Below are positions 9,823-17,056 of a stretch of DNA of 64,000 nucleotides, one piece after another. Position numbers and translations under genes: made by a program. The stretch is taken from NCBI RefSeq assembly GCF_003722335.1, contig NZ_CP026100.1, forward strand, positions 744,001 to 808,000, written 5' to 3'. Below the pieces are notes generated by a model. That model was not told the origin of the DNA and made no database searches. It saw only the letters and a program-made list of their open reading frames with translations. This stretch comes from Caulobacter flavus (GTDB lineage Bacteria; Pseudomonadota; Alphaproteobacteria; Caulobacterales; Caulobacteraceae). How positions within the stretch are numbered: position 1 is the first letter of the stretch; every line of letters starts with the position of its first letter.

Positions 9823-10125
9823 GTCACTCCCCGGCTGTGGGCCCGGCTGCGGACCCCGGCTCTTCGGCGCTGCAACATGAACGCCGAAATGGCTGTCTGC
9901 GCTCCGCGGTACGGTTCGGCGCGAGGCAAGGACGCGCCGCCGGACCGTCGTTCTTATCGTGTTCCCCGGCCACGCTCGGCGGACGGGTACGGCTGAGGCT
10001 GAGACAAGGCTTCGGATCTGGCAAGCAGAATCCTTGTGCGTCGCAGCATGGTTGCGAATGAAACGACCCGCCGTCCCCGAGGTTGCGCGCTTCCCATTCG
10101 CGGCGTGTCGGGCGAGGTTGCGGAC
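9823..10125. other. Divergent intergenic region between ccr and the crotonase gene
   Basis: About 300 bases separate the two divergent starts, so both promoters must lie here. The stretch is less GC-rich near 9940-10060. I see no convincing coding sequence, terminator or long palindrome, and I could not assign a confident -35/-10 pair. Confidence 0.5.
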
Positions 10126-10875
10126 ATGACGCCGACGATCCCGCCGCTGCTTCACGTTTCGCGCCCCACGGGCTCCATCATCCTGCTTGAGCTGGACGCC
10201 CCGCCGGCTAACGCCCTGGGCCTTCCGCTGCGCGCCCAACTGGTCAAGGCGCTGGACGAGATCGCCACCGACGACGACGTGCGCGCGGTGGTGCTGACCG
10301 GCCGGGGCGGCGTGTTCTGCGCGGGCGACGATCTGCGCGAGGCCGCCGTGCGCGGCGACGGGGCGCTGGCGGCGGTCGAGGACTTCAACCGGCTGATGGA
10401 CTGGGTCGAGGCCCTGCGCGTGCCGACCATCGCCGCCATAGACGGCTGGTGCTTCGGCGGCGGGCTGGAGCTGGCCCTGGCCTGCGACATCCGCTTGGCC
10501 AGCGACCGGGCGACCTTCGCCGCCTCGGGGGTGAACATCGGCCTGGTGGCCTCGGCAACGCGCCTGCCCCGGCTGATCGGCGCCGCACGGGCCAAGGCCC
10601 ACCTTCTGACCGGCGCCCAGTTCGACGCCGCCCGCGCGCTGTTCGACGGGATCGTCACGGCGGTCCACACGCCCGGCACGCTGCTGCGCGAGGCCATGCG
10701 CCTGGCCGAGGCCGTCTCGTCCCGCGCCCCCCTGGCTGTCGAGGCGACCAAGCGGGTGATCGACGGCAAGGCCTATGTGGAGGAAGAGCTGCCGGCCCTG
10801 ATCGCCAGCGGCGACCACAAGGAGGCCATCGCCGCCTTCATGGGCAAGCGGACGGCGGACTTCCGGAGGAAATAG
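10126..10875 (+). CDS. Crotonase-fold protein, possible acyl-CoA decarboxylase
   Basis: The 249-residue protein has the crotonase oxyanion-hole motifs FCAGDDLRE (about residues 59-67) and GWCFGGGLELALACD (about 107-121). The first catalytic Glu of true hydratases is kept in GGGLEL. The second is missing: where hydratases read roughly QPEILLG followed by GAGGTQRL, this protein reads SGVNIGL and VASATRL. That layout and the C-terminal FMGKR resemble methylmalonyl-CoA decarboxylase (YgfG) and the ethylmalonyl-CoA decarboxylase group. It is divergently paired with ccr, whose product is ethylmalonyl-CoA, so a decarboxylase or proofreading role is a reasonable inference. A plain enoyl-CoA isomerase remains possible. 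ATG 10126 is chosen over in-frame starts further upstream that lack conserved sequence. Confidence 0.8.
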   Translation: MTPTIPPLLHVSRPTGSIILLELDAPPANALGLPLRAQLVKALDEIATDDDVRAVVLTGRGGVFCAGDDLREAAVRGDGALAAVEDFNRLMDWVEALRVPTIAAIDGWCFGGGLELALACDIRLASDRATFAASGVNIGLVASATRLPRLIGAARAKAHLLTGAQFDAARALFDGIVTAVHTPGTLLREAMRLAEAVSSRAPLAVEATKRVIDGKAYVEEELPALIASGDHKEAIAAFMGKRTADFRRK

Positions 10876-10878
10876 GCC

Positions 10879-11031
10879 TTATTCGGAAGCCTTCTTGCCG
10901 CCCAGCTTGATCAGGCCGAACCCTACGGCGAAGCCGAGGATCAGGCCGATGGCCATGTTGTCGATCAGCGCGCCGAAGATGATCCCGCCGCACACGCCCA
11001 GGACAAAGCCCGCGCCGCCTTTTTTCGTCAT
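10879..11031 (-). CDS. Small glycine-rich membrane protein (50 aa)
   Basis: This short gene encodes MTKKGGAGFVLG... ending in KLGGKKASE. It has two hydrophobic segments (about residues 8-22 and 26-42) separated by IDN and flanked by Lys-rich termini, so it should be a two-pass inner-membrane protein with small-residue helix packing. The stop is four bases from the end of the convergent crotonase gene. A run of K codons at the start and the absence of frame-breaking stops support coding. I do not recognise a named family. Confidence 0.6.
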   Translation of the reverse strand: MTKKGGAGFVLGVCGGIIFGALIDNMAIGLILGFAVGFGLIKLGGKKASE

Positions 11032-11100
11032 CGAACGCCCCTGAAACCGAGGCGTGCATCAACGGCCAGACGATCGGCCAGGTCAAGCAGGGGCTTTAGA

Positions 11101-11220
11101 TCCTCCCCCTCTGGGGGAGGTGGCCCGGAGGGCCGGAGGGGGGACGTTTTCAGCTTGCGATGAGGCCTGACCGACTTCCCCCTCAGTCGCTTCGCGACAG
11201 CTCCCCCAGAGGGGGAGCAT
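11101..11220. repeat. Intergenic repeat, family B, copy 1 (long form)
   Basis: About 120 bases containing CTCCCCCTCTGGGGGAG near the left end, TGGCCCGGAGGGCCGGAGG, a GTTTTCAGCTTGC core, and TCAGTCGCTTCGCGACAG with AGCTCCCCCAGAGGGGGAG at the right end. The outer ends are inverted copies of each other. The same modules recur at 32551 and 51593. Confidence 0.85.
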
Positions 11221-11227
11221 CTTTCAC

Positions 11228-12040
11228 TCAGACCGGCCGATCCCCCGCGATCGTCACCCGGAACCCCGAACGCACGTCCGGGAAATAGTCCCAGATCGCC
11301 TGGTGCCAGGTGCATCGGTTGTCCCAGAAGGCCACCGAATTGGGCCGCCAGCGAAAGCGCACCTGAAAATCCGGGTTGCCGGCGTGGTGGTAGAGGTAGC
11401 CGAGGATCGCCGCGCTCTCGGCCTTGGGCAGGCCGACGATGTGGGTGGTGTAGGACGGATTGACGAACAGGCTCTTCCGCCCGCTCACGGGGTGGGTGCG
11501 CACCACCGGGTGGGCGGTGCGGTTGTATTGTCGGTCGAGGTCGGGGAAGAGCGCCTTGTAGATCGGGTTGGCGTCGTGGACCGCGGTCAGGCCCTCCAGA
11601 TAGGCCTTCATCCGCTCCGACAGAGTGTCGTAGGCCGCGTACATGCTGGCGAAGACGGTGTCGCCGCCGTCGTCGGGCACGATCGGCATGTGCAGTATGC
11701 TGCCCAGCGGCGGCTCGGGATCGCAGGTGAGGTCCGAGTGCCAGCTCTCGCCGGCCACGAACTTGGAGTTCTCGTCGGCGTGGATGGCCACCACCTCGGG
11801 ATGATCGGCCAGTCCCGGCACGCCCGAATGGATGGCCAGCGGCCCGAACTTGCGGCCCAGGGCCTTGTGGGCGTCGTGGGTCATCTGCTGGTCGCGGAAG
11901 AACAACACCTGATGCTGGGTCAGGGCCTGGTGCAGCTCCTCGAACTGCCGGTTCGACAACGGCTGGCCCAGGTCGACGCCGAACACCTCGGCGCCGATCC
12001 GGCGGGTCATCGGCTTCACTTCCAACACATCGTAAGCCAT
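11228..12040 (-). CDS. TauD/TfdA-family Fe(II)/2-oxoglutarate dioxygenase
   Basis: The 270-residue protein matches the TauD/TfdA family in length and motifs. It has an iron-binding HxD (WHSD, about residues 98-101), a distal His in RCTWHQAIWDY (about 247), and the 2-oxoglutarate-binding Arg after it (RSGFRVT). These enzymes hydroxylate a carbon next to a heteroatom in small substrates such as taurine, alkylsulfates, 2,4-D or amines, often releasing the heteroatom group. It is the last gene of a minus-strand cluster with a RutA-like monooxygenase, a RutB-like hydrolase, an M20 hydrolase and a flavin reductase, starting 12 bases after the reductase. It probably performs one oxidative step in that pathway. 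The substrate is unknown. Confidence 0.88.
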   Translation of the reverse strand: MAYDVLEVKPMTRRIGAEVFGVDLGQPLSNRQFEELHQALTQHQVLFFRDQQMTHDAHKALGRKFGPLAIHSGVPGLADHPEVVAIHADENSKFVAGESWHSDLTCDPEPPLGSILHMPIVPDDGGDTVFASMYAAYDTLSERMKAYLEGLTAVHDANPIYKALFPDLDRQYNRTAHPVVRTHPVSGRKSLFVNPSYTTHIVGLPKAESAAILGYLYHHAGNPDFQVRFRWRPNSVAFWDNRCTWHQAIWDYFPDVRSGFRVTIAGDRPV

Positions 12041-12051
12041 CGAACGCTCTC

Positions 12052-12549
12052 TCAGGATTTAAGGAACTGGCCGCGCACGTAGACGAGCGGCGGCTTGGAC
12101 TCGTCGATGCGGACGGAAACCACCCGGCCGACCAGGATCTCGTGGTCGCCGCCGTCGTGGGCGGCGTGGAGCTCGCACTCGACCGCCGCGACGCAACCGG
12201 CCAGCACCGGGGCCGCGCTGGCGCCAGGCTCCAGCGCGGCCAGGGCGAAGCGCTCGTCGCAGCCCGACTTGGCGAAGGCGTAGGCCAGCTCGCCCTGGTC
12301 GGCCGCCAGGATGTTGACGCAGAACACGCCCGCCTCGCGCACGGCCGAAAGGGTGCGGCTGCCGCGCTTGAGGCAGGCCAGCACCAGCGGCGGGTCCATC
12401 GACAGCGACGAGAAAGCGCTGACGGTCGTGCCGCTGAGCCGGCCGTCCAGCGCCGTCGTCACCACCGTCACCCCCGCCGCGAAGCCGCCCATGGCCTTGC
12501 GGAAGAGGGTCGTGTCGGGAACCTCGGAAGCCAGGGCCGCGCCCATCAT
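12052..12549 (-). CDS. Flavin reductase (RutF/HpaC-like)
   Basis: The 165-residue protein belongs to the flavin reductase-like split-barrel family. It shows GFAAGVTVVTT near residues 18-30, SGTTVSAFSSLSMDPP (about 39-54), and VFCVNILA (about 74-81), all typical of RutF and HpaC. These enzymes reduce FMN or FAD with NAD(P)H and hand the reduced flavin to a partner monooxygenase. The partner is clearly the RutA-like enzyme three genes upstream in the same cluster. The start codon overlaps the stop of the M20 gene (12546-12549), so translation is likely coupled. Either of two adjacent ATGs (12549 or 12546) could be used. Confidence 0.88.
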   Translation of the reverse strand: MMGAALASEVPDTTLFRKAMGGFAAGVTVVTTALDGRLSGTTVSAFSSLSMDPPLVLACLKRGSRTLSAVREAGVFCVNILAADQGELAYAFAKSGCDERFALAALEPGASAAPVLAGCVAAVECELHAAHDGGDHEILVGRVVSVRIDESKPPLVYVRGQFLKS

Positions 12550-13931
12550 TCGCCCCCGAACGGGTTGTCGCCGTAGACCGGCGGGGCGCGGTTCCCGGCG
12601 TCCGCCGTCTCGGCCCGGCCGCAGACGGCCAGGGCGGTCAGGGCGTAGACCAGGGCGCTGTCCACCAGGTCCTTCGGCGTCGGCCGCCAGCGGGAAAAGC
12701 CGGTGGTGATGGCCGGGATGCGGTGCATGTTGAAGACGTTGTGGTCGCGCCACATGCTGGAATAGACCGGCGCGGCCCTGGCCACAGGATGGCCCAGCGA
12801 CAGCTGGGTGGCGACGTCGACCGCGCCGACCAGCGGGGCCACCTCGGCCGCATCCGCCTCGAAGCCGTGGCGCACGACCACGGGCTCGATCTCGATCCCC
12901 GCGATGCCCGTCTCGCGCACCATGGCCTCCAGCGAGTGCTGGATGTCGGCCACGCGCTGGCGAGGGTTGAGCCCCACCTCCAGATAGAGGTTCACCCGCT
13001 CGGTGCCGGCCCCGAAGGCGTAGGGGATGCCGCCGCGCACCGAGGCCAGCTGCGACTTCGGCTGGGCCGTGCCGCCGGGGCTCTCGTAGAGGCTGGCCTT
13101 CTCCCACCGGCCGCTCCAGGCATGGATGGCCTCGGTAAGCTTGCCCAGCTTGTAGATCGGGTTGGGGTGCTGGTCGGCGCTGGCCGGGTGGCTGAGCAGC
13201 GGGGTGAACACCCCCTCGCCCCACACCGCGATCCGGAACACCGCATAGCCGCAGCCCACCCAGGTCAGGCCGAAGTCGCAGCCCTCGGCGGCGATGGCGT
13301 AGTCGGGGGCGACGCCGCCGTGGTGGAACAGGTAGTGGGCGCCGATGTCCTTGCCCATGTAGGCGACGCCGCGATGCTCCTCGATCGGCTCGGGGCCGAT
13401 CTCGCCGGGACATGCGGTCAGGTACATCTTGCCGGCCAGTTCGTAGCCGGCCGCCTTCAGCGCCTTGGCGGCGATCAGGAAGCAGGCCATCGGCCCGCGA
13501 TCGTTGGCGATCGGATAGCCGTAGAGCTTGCCGTCCTCCAGCCAGCACGTCTCCCACTCGGGATTGGCCAGGGTCGAGGGGCTGTACTTGTAGGCGTCCA
13601 GGTCCGGGTTCCAGGTCGGCGCCTCGGTGTCGAGGTGGGCGGTGAACAGCAGGTTCTTACCCACCCCCCTCCCGCCGTGCGTGCCGATGACGTTGGGCCG
13701 CTCGGGCGTGGCCCCCACCTTGCGCGGCGAGAAGCCCTCGCGCGCCATCCAGTCGTAGACGTAAGTTGCGGCCTCCAGCTCCTTGCCCGAGGGCGCGGGG
13801 ATGTTGCCCAGCGTCAGGGCCAGCTCGACGAGCTCGCTCTCGCTGATCGCCGCGGCGATGGCGGCGCGGTCGGCCTGCGTGACCATATAGGGCGCGGCGA
13901 CGCCCGCGAGGTTGGCGAACCCGTCGGCCAT
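12546..13931 (-). CDS. M20-type amidohydrolase/peptidase in the Rut-like cluster
   Basis: The 461-residue protein resembles M20/ArgE-type metallohydrolases. It has LLFTAHLDTEAP (first metal ligands, about residues 82-93), a conserved Asp in PIANDRGPMA (about 130), and the acidic CPGEIGPEPIEEH in the place usually occupied by the catalytic Glu pair. Some motifs depart from the standard HxD...D...EE pattern, so it belongs to a divergent branch. M20 enzymes cleave amide bonds in dipeptides, N-acyl or N-carbamoyl amino acids, which fits the last ring-opened step of an N-heterocycle pathway. The start overlaps the isochorismatase stop by one base. I infer a cytoplasmic location because no signal peptide is seen. 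Confidence 0.8.
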   Translation of the reverse strand: MADGFANLAGVAAPYMVTQADRAAIAAAISESELVELALTLGNIPAPSGKELEAATYVYDWMAREGFSPRKVGATPERPNVIGTHGGRGVGKNLLFTAHLDTEAPTWNPDLDAYKYSPSTLANPEWETCWLEDGKLYGYPIANDRGPMACFLIAAKALKAAGYELAGKMYLTACPGEIGPEPIEEHRGVAYMGKDIGAHYLFHHGGVAPDYAIAAEGCDFGLTWVGCGYAVFRIAVWGEGVFTPLLSHPASADQHPNPIYKLGKLTEAIHAWSGRWEKASLYESPGGTAQPKSQLASVRGGIPYAFGAGTERVNLYLEVGLNPRQRVADIQHSLEAMVRETGIAGIEIEPVVVRHGFEADAAEVAPLVGAVDVATQLSLGHPVARAAPVYSSMWRDHNVFNMHRIPAITTGFSRWRPTPKDLVDSALVYALTALAVCGRAETADAGNRAPPVYGDNPFGGE

Positions 13932-14563
13932 CACGCGGCCTCCTTCCAGGCTTTGGCGACCTCGACGCTGTCGGTGAGGATCGCGGTGTTGAGCCCCATC
14001 GTCTTCAGCGCCACCTCGTGCAGGTCGGGCTCGTAGGCCGCGCAGGCGTCGGCGGCGACGAAGACGTGGTAGTCGAGGTCGAAGGCGTCGGCGGCGGTGG
14101 CCGCCACGCAGCACTCGGTGGTCAGGCCGCAGAGCACCAGGGTGTCGACGCCCATGGCCTTCAGCCGCCTGTCGAAGTCGGTGCCGACGAAAGCGCTGTA
14201 GCGGGTCTTGGCCACCACCAGTTCGCCCTGCGCCGGCTGGGGACCATGGAAGGCGCTGCCCGGCTGGCCCGCGCGGCACAGGGCCGCCTCGCTGTCGGGA
14301 TCGCCGCCGCGCCGCCGCATGCGCTCGTTCCAGGCCGGGCTATCGGTTTTCGGCGAGGTGAACAGGCCTACGAACACCACCGGCGCGCCGACGTCGCGCG
14401 CCGCATCGACGAGGCGGCCGGCGGCCTGCACGGCCGGCTCGGCCAGCCCCAAGTCGACGCCGTACCGGCCCAGCAGGCCGTCGGGCGAGGCGAAGTCGAC
14501 CTGGATGTCGATCACGACCAGGGCCGTCCGCGCGGGCGCGATCCAGGCGGCGACGCCGCTCAC
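13931..14563 (-). CDS. Isochorismatase-family hydrolase (RutB-like)
   Basis: The 210-residue cysteine hydrolase carries the family triad: Asp19 (VVIDIQVDF), Lys119 (AKTRYSAF) and Cys152 (TTECCVAAT). The same family includes RutB (ureidoacrylate amidohydrolase), N-carbamoylsarcosine amidase and nicotinamidase. Next to a RutA-like monooxygenase and a RutF-like reductase, a RutB-type role is the best inference: hydrolysis of the ring-opened ureido or amide product. Many isochorismatase-fold proteins act on other amides, so the substrate is not proven. The GTG start at 14563 overlaps the stop of the RutA-like gene, indicating translational coupling. Confidence 0.87.
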   Translation of the reverse strand: MSGVAAWIAPARTALVVIDIQVDFASPDGLLGRYGVDLGLAEPAVQAAGRLVDAARDVGAPVVFVGLFTSPKTDSPAWNERMRRRGGDPDSEAALCRAGQPGSAFHGPQPAQGELVVAKTRYSAFVGTDFDRRLKAMGVDTLVLCGLTTECCVAATAADAFDLDYHVFVAADACAAYEPDLHEVALKTMGLNTAILTDSVEVAKAWKEAA

Positions 14564-15633
14564 GAGAACACCGAGCGCAGGCCCGGCAGGATCTCCGAGC
14601 CGAACATCGCCAGGCCTTCCACATAGTCGGGGAAGATCAGCATCAGCCCGTCCAGTTCGCAGTCGGTGACGAAGGCCTGCACCTGCTCGGCGCAGGTGGC
14701 GGGAGAGCCGACCACGGTGTGGGTCATGAACGCCCCCTGCTGGGCGGCGACGGTCGACAGCTTCTCGGCCGGCACGCCCCAGCTTTCCAGCATGGCCAGG
14801 ATCGCGCCCATGTCGGCCCCGCCCTTGTAGTGCTGAACGAGGGCCTCGGCCCCGGCGTCGCTCTCGGCGTGGACGATGGTGCACATGGCGTAGGTCTTGA
14901 TGGTCTTGCCGAGTTCGGCGGCGACGCGCTTGGCCCGGCGGCTGGCGTCGCGGCGCTCTTCGGGCGTGCGGCCGCCGATGAAGCAGACGTCGGCCTCGCG
15001 CACCGAGAACTGGAAGCCCCGGTCGCTCATGCCCGCGCAGATCAGTTCGGGGCGCGGCTTGGACAGCGGCTTGGGCTTGGACTGGCAGTCCTTCATCGTG
15101 AAGAACCGGCCGTCGAAATCGACGCTGTCCTCGCTCCACAGCCGCTTGACGATCTTCGTCCATTCCTCGGTCAGGACGTAGCGGTCGTCGTGGGTCAGGG
15201 CGTCGTCCCAGGCGCCCATCTGGGAAAACTCGCCGCGATAGGCCCCGGCGACGATGTTGAGGCCCGCGCGGCCGCCGCTGATGTGGTCGAGCGTGGCGAT
15301 CATCTTGGCGGCCACGGCCGGGTTCTGCAGCAGCGGGTGGATGGTGGCCCAGATGCGGACGTTCCGGGTCGCCTCGGCAATGCCGGCCATCATCGTCACC
15401 GACTCCAGGGCCGTGCCCCAGTGGTCGGTATGCCCGCCGAAGCCGCGGAACTTGCCCATCGACATGACGAAGTCCATGCCGACCTCGTCGGCCTTCACGG
15501 CGGCGGCCTTGTTGGTCTGGTAGAGGCCGTCGAGGACGGGCGTGGTCTTGGAGATGATCCAGCCGCCGTTGGCCACCGGCAGGAAGACCCCGAAGTCCTT
15601 GTGCTTGGAAGGGCTGTGGAACATGGCGGACAT
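14560..15633 (-). CDS. RutA-like FMNH2-dependent monooxygenase (LLM class)
   Basis: The 357-residue protein is a luciferase-like TIM-barrel monooxygenase. Several stretches follow E. coli RutA closely: FGVFLPVANGGWIIS (about residues 14-28), MSMGKFRGFGG (about 58-68), ISGGRAGLN, FFTMKDCQ and ICAGMSDRGFQFS. RutA uses FMNH2 and O2, through a flavin-N5-peroxide, to open the uracil ring by oxidative amide cleavage. Here the rest of the cluster is not the standard rutCDEG set, so the substrate may be a different lactam, imide or N-heterocycle. The sulfone monooxygenase branch (SfnG) is a less likely alternative. It starts two bases after the MFS gene stop; ATG 15624 is an alternative start. Confidence 0.87.
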   Translation of the reverse strand: MSAMFHSPSKHKDFGVFLPVANGGWIISKTTPVLDGLYQTNKAAAVKADEVGMDFVMSMGKFRGFGGHTDHWGTALESVTMMAGIAEATRNVRIWATIHPLLQNPAVAAKMIATLDHISGGRAGLNIVAGAYRGEFSQMGAWDDALTHDDRYVLTEEWTKIVKRLWSEDSVDFDGRFFTMKDCQSKPKPLSKPRPELICAGMSDRGFQFSVREADVCFIGGRTPEERRDASRRAKRVAAELGKTIKTYAMCTIVHAESDAGAEALVQHYKGGADMGAILAMLESWGVPAEKLSTVAAQQGAFMTHTVVGSPATCAEQVQAFVTDCELDGLMLIFPDYVEGLAMFGSEILPGLRSVFS

Positions 15634-15635
15634 CC

Positions 15636-16931
15636 TTACGCGGCGTCTTGCAGGAGGGTGGGGACGGGTTCGCCGACGGGTTCGGCCTCGGAGGCCTTGC
15701 GCGGCGGGCGCATGAACAGGGCGGCGACGAAGATCAGGCCGATCACCGCGGCGAAGAGCTGGAAGGTCGGCGCGAAGCCGCCCAGCTGGTCGCGCATCAG
15801 GCCGCCGATCACCGGCCCCAGGGCCGAGACGGCGCCGACCAGGCAGACCATCGAGAAGAGCTCGAGGTTGTTCTTCCGGCCGTAATAGTTGAGCAGCAGG
15901 ATGCTGACGGCCAGCACGGTCATGCCAAAGCCGATCCCCACCCCGACGGCGAACACCATCATCACCGGCCAGGTGGTGGCATGGGTCAGGGCCAGCAGGC
16001 CGACGGCCATGACGCCCTGCGCCCCCGCGAGCAGCCATCGCGGGTCGATGCGGTCGCCCACCAGGCCGCCGCCGGCCCGGGCCGCCACCTGCATCAGCGA
16101 CTCCAGGCTGATGGCGGCGATGGCCACGGTGGCCGGCACGCCCAGCTCGCCGAAGTGGCTGGGCGCCAGGCTGACGGCGGTGACCCCGCCCAGCAGGTGG
16201 GCGAAATAGGCGGCCAGGATCACCCAGAACTGCGGGGTGCGAACGGCTTCCTTCACCGTCCAGTCGACGGCGGTGCGATAGACCTTGGCGGCGGCAGGGG
16301 CGCTTTCGATCTCCTGCGCCACGGCCTTGTCGGTCTCGGCGGCGGCGGCGGCCAGCCAGGCCTTGCTGCCCACCAGAGCGGTGCAGACCAGGCCCACGAC
16401 CAGCGAAGCGGCCGCCTGCATCCACCAGTAGGGCCGCCAGGCGCCGCCGGCGATCTCCATGCCCGACAGCGCCATCCACGGCCCGACCACCCCGCCCAGC
16501 GAGCCGATGGTGAAGTAGATCCCGAACGGCAGGGCCCGCTTCTTGAACAGCATGCCCAGCACGTGGGTGCCGGGGATCAGGGCCATCATCTGGTAGCCGA
16601 CGCCCAACAGCGCCGTGCCGACCAGATAGACCGTCAGGCCCGGCGTCGCGGCCAGGCACGAGAAGCCCGCCACCATCACCGCCGAGCCGGCGACGATGGT
16701 AAACCGCACCCCCAGCCTGCGGATCAGCAGGGCCGGCAGCCACGACGAGCCGCCGCAGAAGGCGCCCAGCAGGGTGAAGCCCAGGAAGGCCGGGCCAAAG
16801 CCCCATCCCTGCTCCCTGATCATCGCCGGCAGCACCACCCCCAGCGACGAGAAGGTCGAGGCGGTGATCAGGAACAGCAGCAGGGCGAAGACCGACAGGA
16901 TCAGCCAGGGACGCCAGGGAGAGGTCGGCAT
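15636..16931 (-). CDS. MFS transporter of the Rut-like cluster
   Basis: The 431-residue protein has about 12 hydrophobic segments in two six-helix halves, with a cytoplasmic loop near residues 195-225 rich in charged residues. Loop 2-3 carries a degenerate MFS signature (LLIRRLGVRFT). It most resembles the monocarboxylate/oxalate-type MFS branch with a GSLGGVVGPW motif in helix 5. It is the first gene of the tightly packed catabolic run and probably imports the substrate across the inner membrane, taking over from the TonB receptor gene just upstream. The gap to that gene is 125 bases, so they may be one or two transcripts. Confidence 0.88.
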   Translation of the reverse strand: MPTSPWRPWLILSVFALLLFLITASTFSSLGVVLPAMIREQGWGFGPAFLGFTLLGAFCGGSSWLPALLIRRLGVRFTIVAGSAVMVAGFSCLAATPGLTVYLVGTALLGVGYQMMALIPGTHVLGMLFKKRALPFGIYFTIGSLGGVVGPWMALSGMEIAGGAWRPYWWMQAAASLVVGLVCTALVGSKAWLAAAAAETDKAVAQEIESAPAAAKVYRTAVDWTVKEAVRTPQFWVILAAYFAHLLGGVTAVSLAPSHFGELGVPATVAIAAISLESLMQVAARAGGGLVGDRIDPRWLLAGAQGVMAVGLLALTHATTWPVMMVFAVGVGIGFGMTVLAVSILLLNYYGRKNNLELFSMVCLVGAVSALGPVIGGLMRDQLGGFAPTFQLFAAVIGLIFVAALFMRPPRKASEAEPVGEPVPTLLQDAA

Positions 16932-17056
16932 GGCGAAGCTCTTCTATGCTTGGTCGCGTGACGAGCGCCGAACCCGCGAACACTTTCGGCCGTCACGCTC
17001 CCGGTGAGGGGCGAAGAAGCGACGCGCCCGTTGCAGCGAGCGCGCCGCGTGGGGAA

